Virus record (IMG/VR): IMGVR_UViG_3300047476_001269
Span: 1 to 61,687 of that record
Source of the DNA: a virus
Direction: 5' to 3' (one strand)
DNA length: 61,687 bases
In this document: one piece after another, positions 23,601 through 32,251 of the stretch
Layout of the letters: each line of letters begins with the position of its first letter
How positions within the stretch are numbered: the stretch's first letter is position 1
Program-made: the position numbers and the translations under genes
The notes under the pieces: model-generated
Databases searched by the model: none
Told to the model about the DNA's origin: nothing
Seen by the model: only the letters and a program-made list of their open reading frames with translations

Positions 23601-24395
23601 ATGCAAAAATTTCTAACAGATAGAAACTGGCGAGCACTACAAGAACAGTTTCTTAGCAATCAACCATTCAACCATGTTGTGATTGATGATTTTTTCTTAC
23701 CAGAAGTGGCCAAACGACTGGTGACAGAATTTCCTGCATATGATAGCCCAGTTTGGAACGCTCATTACAACAATCCTATAGAAAACAAAAAGGCCTGCAA
23801 TCACTGGGACAAATTTCCTCAGACAACCTATGCTGTGTTTCATTATCTGTGCGGCACAGGATTTGAAAATATTGTGTCAGAGATCACAGGCTATCAAGGT
23901 GTGCAGGCCGATGTGGGGTTACACGGGGGTGGCTGGCATGCTCATGCAACCAGTGGAAAGTTAAATGTGCATCTTGACTACAGCATACATCCCAAGTTAC
24001 AATTAGAACGTCATTACAATCTAATCGTGTACATCACTCCGGACTGGAATCCAGCATGGGGTGGTGGATTGGAACTATGGAGTCATGATTATGAAACCAA
24101 CACAGCCCGAGAACTTGTTACCACGGTTGAAAATAGATTCAATCGTGCAGTGCTTTTTGACACCACCCAATATTCATGGCATGGTTTACCCCAAGATCTC
24201 GTTTGTCCTGAAGGTGTCATGCGACAAAGCCTTGCTGTGTACTACGTCACAGAACCAGCAGACAATGTCAGCAGCAGAGGAAAAGCACTGTTTGTGCCAC
24301 GCGAAGATCAAAAAGAAAACGCGGAAATCCTAGAGCTAATACAAAAACGCAGCCAAGTGGCTACAGCAGAAAGTGTTTATAAAGGACTAAAATGA
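23601..24395 (+). CDS. 2OG-Fe(II) oxygenase, copy A (prolyl hydroxylase-like)
   Basis: A 264-residue oxygenase. Iron ligands are H124 and D126 (NVHLDYS) and H194 (SWHGLP), with R209 (MRQSLAVYYV) to bind 2-oxoglutarate. The AWGGGLELWSHD segment is the typical core strand. Related enzymes in glycan clusters hydroxylate sugars, fatty acyl chains or proteins; the substrate here is unknown. It is the paralog of the gene at 26038, with conserved sequence over the whole length. The stop overlaps the next ATG. Confidence 0.88.
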   Translation: MQKFLTDRNWRALQEQFLSNQPFNHVVIDDFFLPEVAKRLVTEFPAYDSPVWNAHYNNPIENKKACNHWDKFPQTTYAVFHYLCGTGFENIVSEITGYQGVQADVGLHGGGWHAHATSGKLNVHLDYSIHPKLQLERHYNLIVYITPDWNPAWGGGLELWSHDYETNTARELVTTVENRFNRAVLFDTTQYSWHGLPQDLVCPEGVMRQSLAVYYVTEPADNVSSRGKALFVPREDQKENAEILELIQKRSQVATAESVYKGLK

Positions 24396-25129
24396 AAATC
24401 AAAATTTATGTACATCTAAATGATTTACCGGGAGCATTTGATCTAATGAGCGAACAAATGACATTGGCCAGCGAAGTGGGATTACTAGATGCAGCAGATC
24501 AAGTGGTATTATGTACCAATGGTCGTGAAGGCAGTTTTACTGCTGCCAAAGAAGTTCTAAATCCAACAGATTTTCCCAATGTGCAATTTGTACATACCAG
24601 CGATGATACCAAATTGTGGGAATATCCCACACTGAATCAACTTAAAAAAGATTGCGATAGCACAGATGAAGAATTCTACATCTGCTATTTTCATCTAAAA
24701 GGTCTCAGCAGACTGGGAGATACTCGTGTGTCTGATTGGCGTGAATACATGCAATACTGGTGCATTGAACGCTGGCAAGATAATGTGGCCAAGCTAGATG
24801 AGGGTATGGACACTGTGGGTGCAAACTTTATTGAAGCGCCATGGCCACACTATTCAGGTAATTTTTGGTGGGCACGAGCTAGCTATGTTCGTAAATTGGA
24901 TCCAATGGTGCATCCTCGGGATTTACCATGGGGCCAGCAGAGCAAATACATTGATGCAAAACTTGACGAAGGCAACTTTCGTTACGAGCATGAAGCCTGG
25001 ATAGGAAGTAAAAATCCAGTATGGGCAGAACTACATGCCAGTCCAGGCAAACACACGCCCGGTTGGCATTTTGAACACACTTACCCAAGAGAACTGTATG
25101 CAATTGAAACCAGCGAAATTACAAATTGA
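24392..25129 (+). CDS. glycosyltransferase-like protein (rhamnan-synthesis F type)
   Basis: A 245-residue protein beginning MKIKIYVHLNDLPG. It contains YFHLKGLSRLGD and a later PHYSGNFWWARASYVRKLD, patterns found in glycosyltransferase-like proteins encoded beside rhamnan/capsule genes. A role in transferring a sugar is likely but not proven. It is coupled on both sides by overlaps. Confidence 0.6.
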   Translation: MKIKIYVHLNDLPGAFDLMSEQMTLASEVGLLDAADQVVLCTNGREGSFTAAKEVLNPTDFPNVQFVHTSDDTKLWEYPTLNQLKKDCDSTDEEFYICYFHLKGLSRLGDTRVSDWREYMQYWCIERWQDNVAKLDEGMDTVGANFIEAPWPHYSGNFWWARASYVRKLDPMVHPRDLPWGQQSKYIDAKLDEGNFRYEHEAWIGSKNPVWAELHASPGKHTPGWHFEHTYPRELYAIETSEITN

Positions 25130-26054
25130 TGATCCAACTAGAATTCTAGTTGATAGAAGAAAAGCAGTAGGCGATGTGATTATGATCACCCCAGTTCTGC
25201 GAGAACTAAGACGTCGTTATGGATCCGATGCATTTATTCAAGTGGTAACCGAAGAAACCAATGTACTTGAAAACAATACAGATATTAATCGTGTGGTTAC
25301 TCCACAAAACATGCAGGCAACCGATGCATGGGACTTGTATTTGAATCTTAATGATGCATACGAGCAAAATGTAAAATCTCATTATGTTGAAGCTTATCTA
25401 TACAGAGCGTTTGGCATGCAGATTGAAAACATTGACAGAACCTTGATACTCAACACCACTCAAGAAGAAAAACAAGCAGTAGACGAAGCATTAATAGATA
25501 TTGGTGGACCTTATGTTGTGCTTCACATGAGACGTTTTGCTTGGGAAAATAAAAATGTTGATCCTACACTGTGGACCATGCTCATGGCCTGGATCGAAGC
25601 CAGTTATCCTGACATGCGTATAATTTCTATTGGAGCACAGTATGATCTTAGAGTACCAGGACAACTTGGGTCAAGATACATTGATCTAGTAGAACAGTTG
25701 AGTCTTGGCGAAATCAAATATCTTATTGAAAACGCTGATGCGTTTATTGGCGGCGATAGTGGTCCGTATCATATTGCATGTACTACTAGTACACCCATAG
25801 TAGCACTGCTGACTCACCTAGATCCAGAACAGATACTGCCCTGGAGAGATGGAGAATTTGGCAAAGATGTGCATGTGGTTAAAAGTCGTGTGCCATGCAC
25901 TGGCTGCTATGCAAGACAAAAGCCACCAGTGCGAGCATTGGTGTGCGAACAACCCAAAGACCAAGAATGGGTGTGTAATAAAAGTTTTGATTTTAATGAG
26001 ATTACCGTGGCCTTGACTAATGCGATTGGAAAAACACATGTTGAACTCGCATAA
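25098..26054 (+). CDS. GT9 glycosyltransferase (heptosyltransferase-like)
   Basis: A 318-residue protein; the ATG at 25098 is preferred because the N-terminal strand DPTRILVDRRKAVGDVIMITPVLREL must begin the first Rossmann domain. GGDSGPYHIACTTSTPIVALL near residue 225 is the GT9 donor-site signature. A Cys-rich C-terminus (CTGCYARQ, ALVCEQ, WVCNKSF) may bind metal. In bacteria GT9 enzymes add heptose to LPS core; here it may modify host LPS or a phage glycan. It overlaps the upstream gene by 32 bases and the next by 17. Confidence 0.8.
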   Translation: MQLKPAKLQIDDPTRILVDRRKAVGDVIMITPVLRELRRRYGSDAFIQVVTEETNVLENNTDINRVVTPQNMQATDAWDLYLNLNDAYEQNVKSHYVEAYLYRAFGMQIENIDRTLILNTTQEEKQAVDEALIDIGGPYVVLHMRRFAWENKNVDPTLWTMLMAWIEASYPDMRIISIGAQYDLRVPGQLGSRYIDLVEQLSLGEIKYLIENADAFIGGDSGPYHIACTTSTPIVALLTHLDPEQILPWRDGEFGKDVHVVKSRVPCTGCYARQKPPVRALVCEQPKDQEWVCNKSFDFNEITVALTNAIGKTHVELA

Positions 26055-26814
26055 CTGGCAAGAACTGTACAGCGAGTTTTCAACTGCTGAACCTTTCAAT
26101 CATGTGGTAATTGATAATTTTTTTACTCCGCAGGTGGCAGATTTATTGTATAACGAATTTCCTGCCTACGACAGCGAACAGTGGATTTATTACCACAATG
26201 CACTAGAAGACAAAAAAACCTGTAACCACTGGGACAAGTTTCCTCTTGCTACCTATAGAGCTTTTGAATTTTTAAACAGTAACATTTTTGTAGACCAGCT
26301 GAAAATTATTACAGGAATACATGATCTCAAAGGAGACATTGGGTTGCACGGAGGTGGGTGGCATGCCCACAGCAAAGGTGGCAAAAACAACATTCATCTG
26401 GATTACGATATTCACCCGAAGCTTGGACTACAGCGCAAGATCAATATCATTGTGTACATGACTCCCGAGTGGGACTCTACGTGGGGCGGTGGATTAGAGT
26501 TATGGAGTCATGATCCAGACACTGGTAGACCAAAACAAATGGTCAAACTGGTTGAAAATCAATTCAATCGTGCAGTGATCTTTGATACCACACAAAACTC
26601 ATGGCACGGACTGCCTAGAGAATTGATTTGTCCACCTGGGGTTGTAAGACGCAGTCTAGCCGTGTATTATCTTACAACTCCTGCTGCCACTGTGACTGAC
26701 CGTAAAAAAGCACTGTTTGCTCCTTACGGAGATCAAGCAAACGATCCTGAAGTACTAGAACTCATAAGAAAAAGAGCAAACATAGAACAAGCGTCAAGCG
26801 TATATAGAAAATGA
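26038..26814 (+). CDS. 2OG-Fe(II) oxygenase, copy B
   Basis: A 258-residue paralog of the oxygenase at 23601, with shared blocks EPFNHVVIDNFF, CNHWDKFP, GLHGGGWHAH, HLDYDIHPKL, WGGGLELWSHD and SWHGLPRELICP. The two-His-one-carboxylate site and the distal Arg are conserved, so both copies should be active. The start at 26038 (MLNSHNWQEL) aligns with copy A. Two copies separated by two transferases suggest two different substrates or two positions on one glycan. Confidence 0.87.
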   Translation: MLNSHNWQELYSEFSTAEPFNHVVIDNFFTPQVADLLYNEFPAYDSEQWIYYHNALEDKKTCNHWDKFPLATYRAFEFLNSNIFVDQLKIITGIHDLKGDIGLHGGGWHAHSKGGKNNIHLDYDIHPKLGLQRKINIIVYMTPEWDSTWGGGLELWSHDPDTGRPKQMVKLVENQFNRAVIFDTTQNSWHGLPRELICPPGVVRRSLAVYYLTTPAATVTDRKKALFAPYGDQANDPEVLELIRKRANIEQASSVYRK

Positions 26815-28052
26815 AAACTAACGTCACTGAAATTATTGAATGTCTAGCATGCGGTAACAATTATTTGGTGCCTATATTGGATCTAAATGATCAACCTCTA
26901 GCCAATGCATTCAAACAAGAAAGCCAAGACTCTGAACCATATTTTCCTCTAGCGGTAAACATGTGTTCCAACTGTCATCATTTGCAACTTACACATGCAG
27001 TGGATCCTGCATTGATCTATAAACATTATTTGTATGTGAGTGGAACCAGTAAAACCTACTTGCATTACATGCACTGGTATGCAAAATTCACTGAAGAAGT
27101 TTTCATGACACATGCCAAGCGATTGCCACGAACTGTGCTAGACATTGGCTGCAACGATGGCAGTCAGTTGAACTTCTTTGCAGATGATGGCTTAAAAACC
27201 ATTGGCGTGGATCCTGCTGAAAATCTATATCCTATCAGCACACGCAGTGGACATCATGTGGTTATGGATTTTTGGAACAAGGACGCACAGAACAGTGTTG
27301 CACAAGCAGCAGGCATCAGTGGCATTGACATCATAACCAGTCAAAATGCCTTTGCGCACATACCTGATCCATTAGGCTATTTGCAGTTGGTTCGCGATAT
27401 CATGCACGAAAACAGTCTCATGTTTATCAGTACCAGCCAAGCTGACATGGTGTTGAACAATGAGTTTGATACTATCTACCATGAGCATATCAGTTTTTTT
27501 AATGTAAAAAGCATGCAAGCGTTAGCTGAACGTGCTGGGCTATATTTAATAGACACTATCAAGACTCCTATACATGGTGTAAGCTATATCTTTGTACTGA
27601 GCAAACGACCACGTGTTCAACGAGTTAAAAACATCATTGCCATGGAACAAGCAGCAGGATTGTACACAGACGAAACCTATGCAGCTTGGGCAGCAAATAC
27701 CCTCAAGCTGGTTGCAGATCTCAAGGTGTTTGTGGAACTGTATCGTAACAAAGGATACGTACTGGGCGGGTACGGTGCTGCTGCCAAAGGTAACACACTA
27801 TTAAATTTTAGTAAAATTAAACTAGATTTTATTATTGATGACAATGAGCTCAAGCAGAATCATTACAGTCCGGGCATGAGCATTCCTGTGGTTCCTATTG
27901 ATCACTTGGATCAATATGCTGCGGATCAAAAAATACTGTTTATTCCATTAGCATGGAACTATTTTGATGATATCCAAAAGAAAATTCTAGCCAAGAGAAA
28001 CAACGAAAACGATAAGTTTCTCAAATACTTTCCTAAGGTAGAAATACAATGA
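26811..28052 (+). CDS. SAM-dependent C-methyltransferase with zinc domain
   Basis: A 413-residue protein of the NovU/TylC3-type family. An N-terminal zinc site is formed by C11-x2-C14 and C52-x2-C55. The SAM motif VLDIGCNDGSQL is at residues 109-120. The C-terminal Methyltransf_14 domain is marked by GYGAAAKGNTLLNF. Such enzymes put a methyl group on C-3 or C-5 of 4-keto-deoxy sugars, fitting the 4,6-dehydratase upstream. It overlaps the genes before and after. Confidence 0.88.
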   Translation: MKTNVTEIIECLACGNNYLVPILDLNDQPLANAFKQESQDSEPYFPLAVNMCSNCHHLQLTHAVDPALIYKHYLYVSGTSKTYLHYMHWYAKFTEEVFMTHAKRLPRTVLDIGCNDGSQLNFFADDGLKTIGVDPAENLYPISTRSGHHVVMDFWNKDAQNSVAQAAGISGIDIITSQNAFAHIPDPLGYLQLVRDIMHENSLMFISTSQADMVLNNEFDTIYHEHISFFNVKSMQALAERAGLYLIDTIKTPIHGVSYIFVLSKRPRVQRVKNIIAMEQAAGLYTDETYAAWAANTLKLVADLKVFVELYRNKGYVLGGYGAAAKGNTLLNFSKIKLDFIIDDNELKQNHYSPGMSIPVVPIDHLDQYAADQKILFIPLAWNYFDDIQKKILAKRNNENDKFLKYFPKVEIQ

Positions 28053-28888
28053 GCACATTAAAAGATGTTACACTAGTAACAATTGAAACACACTATCACG
28101 ATCTTGCTGCTCGTGCGCTAGAAGAAACTGTAAAACGATTACCAGTTGGCAAGGTAGTCACTTTTAGTGATCGTGAACTGCTTGCAGGTGCAACCAACAT
28201 TCCCACCGTCCCTATCAAAAGTATCACAGACTATTGTGATATCATGCTCAAGAGCTTTTGGCCATTTATAGATACAGAGTTTATTATTTTTGCACAATGG
28301 GATGCCATGGCATTTGATCCATCATTGTGGACAGACGACTTTTTAAACTACGATTACATTGGTGCAATCTGGCCTTGGGAACCACCGGGGCAGAATGTGG
28401 GCTGTGGCGGGTTTAGTTTGCGCAGTATGAAACTGCTACAAGCTCTGCGCTATCCAGTTATACAAATGAGTGAAACCCACAGTCTTGGACTTAAACATGA
28501 AGATACTTACATAGGTGTGGTTCATAGAAAATTGTTAGAACAAAAATTCAACATAAGATTTGCGCCGCAAGAAACAGCCAGTAGATTCAGTTACGAGCTT
28601 GGTGCCTATAACGGTAGTATGAGTTTTCATGGATTCTGGAACATTATTAATTTTATGCCTAATGATGTGACGGACTTTTTTGTTACGCATCGTCCGCCTG
28701 GGATGTTTGACGAGTTGCATCGGGCTCACCACACCATTGTTGCTTTAGCAATGGCCGATCGGTTGGATCTGTTAGAACAGTGTGCAGATGAAATACGCAA
28801 TGGCACCGATTATCAAAAGGTATTTGCTTGGTTAAGCAACGAGAACTTTGACAACAAAACAGCAGTGTTAGACTTAATAAAAAGTTAA
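28049..28888 (+). CDS. DUF5672-type glycosyltransferase-like protein
   Basis: A 279-residue protein. It opens with KDVTLVTIETHYHDLAARALEETVKRL and has FIIFAQWDAMAFDPSLWTDDFLNYDYIGAIWPW, the central segment of the DUF5672 family of predicted glycosyltransferases. QWDAMAF probably corresponds to the donor/metal-binding loop. It is the last gene of the sugar operon and is followed by a strong terminator. Confidence 0.75.
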   Translation: MSTLKDVTLVTIETHYHDLAARALEETVKRLPVGKVVTFSDRELLAGATNIPTVPIKSITDYCDIMLKSFWPFIDTEFIIFAQWDAMAFDPSLWTDDFLNYDYIGAIWPWEPPGQNVGCGGFSLRSMKLLQALRYPVIQMSETHSLGLKHEDTYIGVVHRKLLEQKFNIRFAPQETASRFSYELGAYNGSMSFHGFWNIINFMPNDVTDFFVTHRPPGMFDELHRAHHTIVALAMADRLDLLEQCADEIRNGTDYQKVFAWLSNENFDNKTAVLDLIKS

Positions 28889-28913
28889 TAAAGTAGCAAA
28901 AAAACAACAAAAT

Positions 28914-28939
28914 ACCCTAGCATTTGCTAGGGTTTTTTT
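28914..28939 (+). terminator. rho-independent terminator of the sugar operon
   Basis: An 8-base-pair stem ACCCTAGC/GCTAGGGT with a 4-base loop, followed by seven T. Confidence 0.9.
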
Positions 28940-28943
28940 ACGG

Positions 28944-28972
28944 TTGACCATATTACCCCATTTTGCTATACT
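28944..28972 (+). promoter_or_regulatory. early sigma70-type promoter
   Basis: CGG-TTGACC, a 17-base spacer and TATACT. GTTGAC (28943-28948) and GTCAAC (28982-28987) form an inverted repeat around the whole promoter. Confidence 0.8.
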
Positions 28973-29005
28973 AGCGGTGTTGTCAACTACAAAGGAGCGT
29001 TTGCA

Positions 29006-29473
29006 ATGTCCAAACTTTTTACTTTTGCTGGCACTTGTACTGAAAACGGTGCCGTTGTTTACAAATTTGCTAACGATGCAAAACGTGCCAAAGCACTAGA
29101 GCGTTTTGGTTGTACAAATGTAAACATGATTGAGCTGCCAAGTGCAATGGATAAAGAAGCCGCAGTTGCATTTCTTGCAACAAAAGGCATGACAGCAGGC
29201 AAAGCACCCAAGGTTGCTAAAACTGCAAAAGCAGCAACAGTCAAAGTCACTATGCCCAAAGGCAAAGTCAAGGTTGCTAAAACTGCAACCGCTGATGCAC
29301 TGAGCCGCGAGGCCTATGATCAGGCAGTGCTCAATTGGGAAGCTAACGAACTGCCTGTGCGCTCATTTGCCGAGTGGAAGCGTGATGTAGTAGCAGCAGA
29401 CAAGTTCTTTGCCAAGTGCGAAGACAAGTTGGCTAAAAAAATTGCAGTTGGTAAATGGTTCAAGGAGGCCTAA
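29006..29473 (+). CDS. basic Lys/Ala-rich early protein
   Basis: A 155-residue protein with an excellent ribosome site (AAAGGAG) and early promoter. Residues of about 60-95 form a Lys/Ala/Val-rich segment (KAPKVAKTAKAATVKV, PKGKVKVAKTA) resembling histone-H1-like tails, flanked by small globular parts. It may bind nucleic acid; not recognised otherwise. First gene of an early unit reaching 30938. Confidence 0.65.
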   Translation: MSKLFTFAGTCTENGAVVYKFANDAKRAKALERFGCTNVNMIELPSAMDKEAAVAFLATKGMTAGKAPKVAKTAKAATVKVTMPKGKVKVAKTATADALSREAYDQAVLNWEANELPVRSFAEWKRDVVAADKFFAKCEDKLAKKIAVGKWFKEA

Positions 29474-29477
29474 TCAT

Positions 29478-29636
29478 ATGAAATCCGCAGAACAGCAGCG
29501 ATTAGAACATCGCCTGTTCTGCGTTCGTGAAGCACGATCTCGCGGACGCAGTTCCTGGGCAAGAGATTTTTGGAGCCTGGTTGAAAAAAATCTTGTACGG
29601 CGTTATAATCTTCAACAAGGATTAAAAAATGTCTAG
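29478..29636 (+). CDS. small basic protein (52 residues)
   Basis: Starts at ATG 29478 with AGGAGG about ten bases upstream, at the 3' end of the previous gene. It is Arg-rich and helical (RLFCVREARSRGRSSWARDFWSLVEK). It ends in TAG (29634-29636), overlapping the next start by eight bases. No family recognised. Confidence 0.6.
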   Translation: MKSAEQQRLEHRLFCVREARSRGRSSWARDFWSLVEKNLVRRYNLQQGLKNV

Positions 29637-30024
29637 TGTCACGCTCATGCAAATAATAGAACGCTGTGGCGCCAGAGTATGCGGCGGTGTCGTTTACCAG
29701 TGGCATTGTTATGGTGATTCTGCACGATACATGGATTTTGTTGATGTTGTGGGCAATGAGTATGCTCATGTTGTGCATGACACTGCCACACATCGTGTGT
29801 ACGAAGTGTGTGTTCACGTGCCTGGGCAGGAGCAGGCATTTGCTTGGTATGATTCAGAATTCCACGAAGCATATCTGCAAGAGTGCAAACAGAGAAACAT
29901 TGATCCCTATGTGGCCTGGGATAACCTTAATTATACTCTAGTAGACGCAGAAACTATCATGCAGTATGCTAAAGACATAGGCGAACTGTACTACGACGAT
30001 TTACCCATACCAGAAAATGCGTGA
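29629..30024 (+). CDS. hypothetical early protein (131 residues)
   Basis: Soluble acidic protein with several Cys and aromatic residues. A ribosome site (AAGGA) precedes the ATG, and the gene overlaps both neighbours. No known domain is visible. Confidence 0.65.
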   Translation: MSSVTLMQIIERCGARVCGGVVYQWHCYGDSARYMDFVDVVGNEYAHVVHDTATHRVYEVCVHVPGQEQAFAWYDSEFHEAYLQECKQRNIDPYVAWDNLNYTLVDAETIMQYAKDIGELYYDDLPIPENA

Positions 30025-30478
30025 AACATATTACAAAAAAGTTGGTCGGCGATACGTACCTGTGGCAGAGTATGACAGTTATCTAATGGATTCTTTTCCA
30101 AAAGGTTCTCATCTTGTGCAGACATATCCAGGTGGACAGTTGAGAAAATTTAATATTGATCCTGCGTATGCTCCTATGATTGCAGCCGGAAGAGTAGCCG
30201 AAGACGCTATATGTGAAATATTAAGAAAAGCCAGCGATCTAAGACCAAGTCGTGGTCCAATAACAGAAGGACAACGCAAAGCATGGGAGAAGCTTTCTAA
30301 AGAATTTGGCGACGATATCCATGTACTACAATGGCCGTCTGCAAGAGAAGCCAGTGAGAAAGCAGTACAGGCTATGGTTAAGGAAGCAGAGAAACTGTTG
30401 GATAACCCTGGTGTGCGAGCAGCATATGATCATTTTATCTTGATGTGCGAACTGACAAAAAAACATGAACAATCATAA
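30017..30478 (+). CDS. hypothetical early protein (153 residues)
   Basis: Starts MRETYYKKVGRRYVPVAEYDS, a type of N-terminus I recall from uncharacterised proteins of T4-like phages. The C-terminal half is a helical region with conserved-looking EGQRKAWEKLSKEFG. It overlaps the genes on both sides. Confidence 0.7.
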   Translation: MRETYYKKVGRRYVPVAEYDSYLMDSFPKGSHLVQTYPGGQLRKFNIDPAYAPMIAAGRVAEDAICEILRKASDLRPSRGPITEGQRKAWEKLSKEFGDDIHVLQWPSAREASEKAVQAMVKEAEKLLDNPGVRAAYDHFILMCELTKKHEQS

Positions 30479-30938
30479 TGAACTTATACAACATCTAAAG
30501 GGTGTGCGCAAGGTAGTGATCAACAACTGCCACGGTGGCTTTGGTCTCAGCCATGAAGGTATTATGGCTTATCTTGACAAGTGTGGCGTTCCGTACTGGA
30601 CCGAGGTCAACGAGCGATTCAGCCGCTTAATCCCATTCAAATACTATCTAGTTCCCCCAGAAGAACGCATCAAAGGTGACCCAGACAATTGGCACGAAAT
30701 GACACTGGCAGAACGTGCCGCACACAATGCCGCATACAGCAAAACAGTATTCACTGACCGTGACTTGGCACGTGATGATCCTTATCTTGTTGCAGTGGTA
30801 GAAGAGCTAGGCAGCGAAGCAGCCAGCGGAGATCATGCTGAGCTAAAAGTGGTTGTGATACCTGCAGATGTGGATTGGTATATTGAAGAATATGATGGAG
30901 CAGAATGGGTAGCAGAACAGCACAGAACCTGGCGCTAA
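30465..30938 (+). CDS. conserved phage protein with CHGGFGLS motif
   Basis: A 157-residue protein whose features are KVVINNCHGGFGLSHEGIMAYL near residue 17 and a C-terminal VVVIPADVDWYIEEYDGAEWVAEQHRTW. I recall this pair from unnamed but widespread proteins of T4-like and other environmental phages. Biochemical role unknown. Its end is followed by an AGGGCT/AGCCCT hairpin without a T-run. Confidence 0.75.
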   Translation: MNNHNELIQHLKGVRKVVINNCHGGFGLSHEGIMAYLDKCGVPYWTEVNERFSRLIPFKYYLVPPEERIKGDPDNWHEMTLAERAAHNAAYSKTVFTDRDLARDDPYLVAVVEELGSEAASGDHAELKVVVIPADVDWYIEEYDGAEWVAEQHRTWR

Positions 30939-31018
30939 TAGCAAAAAAAACAACAAAAGTTGCAAAAAAGCAACAAAAATCGCCCATGTTTACTAGGGCT
31001 TACAGCCCTGTGCAGCGG

Positions 31019-31047
31019 TTGACCATTTATTCCAATATCTATATAAT
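31019..31047 (+). promoter_or_regulatory. early sigma70-type promoter, AAA+ ATPase
   Basis: GCGG-TTGACC, a 17-base spacer and TATAAT, with ATACGAAGTAT immediately downstream at the start site. Confidence 0.8.
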
Positions 31048-31079
31048 ACGAAGTATATTAACTAATAAGGAGCCCAACA

Positions 31080-32123
31080 ATGTCAACAGCATTTGTTCGT
31101 ATCAAAGCCGGTGCGTATCGTAATTTTGATGCATCTGGTCGTGTGTTCCAACTTGTAGAACAGTTTAAACAAACAGCCAAAGGCGGCTATGTTACTGTTA
31201 AAAACGGTGGCAAGTTTCCTGGCTTTCCTGAAGACATTCGCATCAAAGTTGACAGCATGACTGCCTACGAGTTTGTGGGCGCGGACGAATTTGATGGCGA
31301 TATTGTGCCTGTGGATGCGGATGTGCAGAGTACTATCAATGACAGCAAAACTGACGAAGAGCGTATTGCAGAAATTGCAGAACGATTCTCTATTCTGCAG
31401 GACATGACTAAGGCTTGTGTTAACGGTGACATTCGTGCCATGATTGTATCAGGCCCTCCGGGTGTGGGCAAGAGCTTTGGTGTTGAACACGAGATTGAAA
31501 AAGTGCAGATGATGCAGATGCTGGGCAGCCAACGCCTGCGAGCTGAAGTGGTCAAAGGTAGTGCTAGCCCTATTGGCCTGTACCAAACTCTGTACAAGTA
31601 TTCTGACCCTAACTGTGTGGTTGTGTTTGACGACTGTGACTCAATCTTGCTTGATGATGTATCGCTTAACTTGCTCAAAGGTGCTTTGGATTCAGGCAAG
31701 AAACGCAAGATTAGTTGGCTGTCAGAAAGCCGTGTGCTGAAGGACGAAGGCATTCCAGACAGTTTTGATTTCAAAGGTTCGGTTATCTTTATCACCAATC
31801 TTAAGTTTGACAAGATGAAAAGCCAAAAGCTCAAGGACCACTTGGACGCTTTGCAGAGTCGCTGCCACTACTTGGATCTTACTCTTGACAGCATGCGTGA
31901 CAAGATCTTGCGTATCAAACAAATTGCAGCAACAGGCGAACTGTTCAAGGACATGGACATCAGTGAAATTGGTGCAGATGAAATTGTGCAGTTTATGGAT
32001 GATAACAAGAATACATTGCGCGAAGTGAGCTTACGCATGGCAATCAAAGTTGCTCAACTGTACAAGAGCTTTCCTAATCGTTGGCAGGCAATGGCTTCAA
32101 CCACTTGCATGAAGCCCATGTAA
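31080..32123 (+). CDS. AAA+ ATPase
   Basis: A 347-residue protein with Walker A GPPGVGKS at residues 125-132, Walker B VVFDDCD at 181-187 and a sensor-1-like VIFITN about 45 residues later. The N-terminal 85 residues are specific to the phage group. Similar single-ring ATPases occur in T4-like phages of marine bacteria without a known partner. It has a strong early promoter, an AAGGAG ribosome site and its own terminator, hence a monocistronic unit. It is not a clamp loader by motif (no SRC arginine finger). Confidence 0.8.
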   Translation: MSTAFVRIKAGAYRNFDASGRVFQLVEQFKQTAKGGYVTVKNGGKFPGFPEDIRIKVDSMTAYEFVGADEFDGDIVPVDADVQSTINDSKTDEERIAEIAERFSILQDMTKACVNGDIRAMIVSGPPGVGKSFGVEHEIEKVQMMQMLGSQRLRAEVVKGSASPIGLYQTLYKYSDPNCVVVFDDCDSILLDDVSLNLLKGALDSGKKRKISWLSESRVLKDEGIPDSFDFKGSVIFITNLKFDKMKSQKLKDHLDALQSRCHYLDLTLDSMRDKILRIKQIAATGELFKDMDISEIGADEIVQFMDDNKNTLREVSLRMAIKVAQLYKSFPNRWQAMASTTCMKPM

Positions 32124-32192
32124 AGAATTAAACGGGCAACGTCCCGTTTGATGGTTGTGGTTTGTTAGCTCCTTTCCACAATCACCTTTTAT

Positions 32193-32219
32193 GCCCTACC
32201 CGATGGTAGGGCTTTTTTT
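32193..32219 (+). terminator. rho-independent terminator after the AAA+ gene
   Basis: Stem GCCCTACC/GGTAGGGC with loop CGAT, then seven T. Two further hairpins precede it: AAACGGG/CCCGTTT at about 32130-32149 and GGTTGTGG/CCACAATC at about 32153-32186. Confidence 0.9.
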
Positions 32220-32246
32220 GACTTCTTAAATAGTATACGTTACAAT
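32218..32246 (+). promoter_or_regulatory. early promoter of HARP-like gene, leaderless
   Basis: TTGACT overlaps the terminator T-run, then a 17-base spacer and TACAAT ending five bases before ATG 32252. No ribosome binding site is present. Confidence 0.65.
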
Positions 32247-32251
32247 ACACT

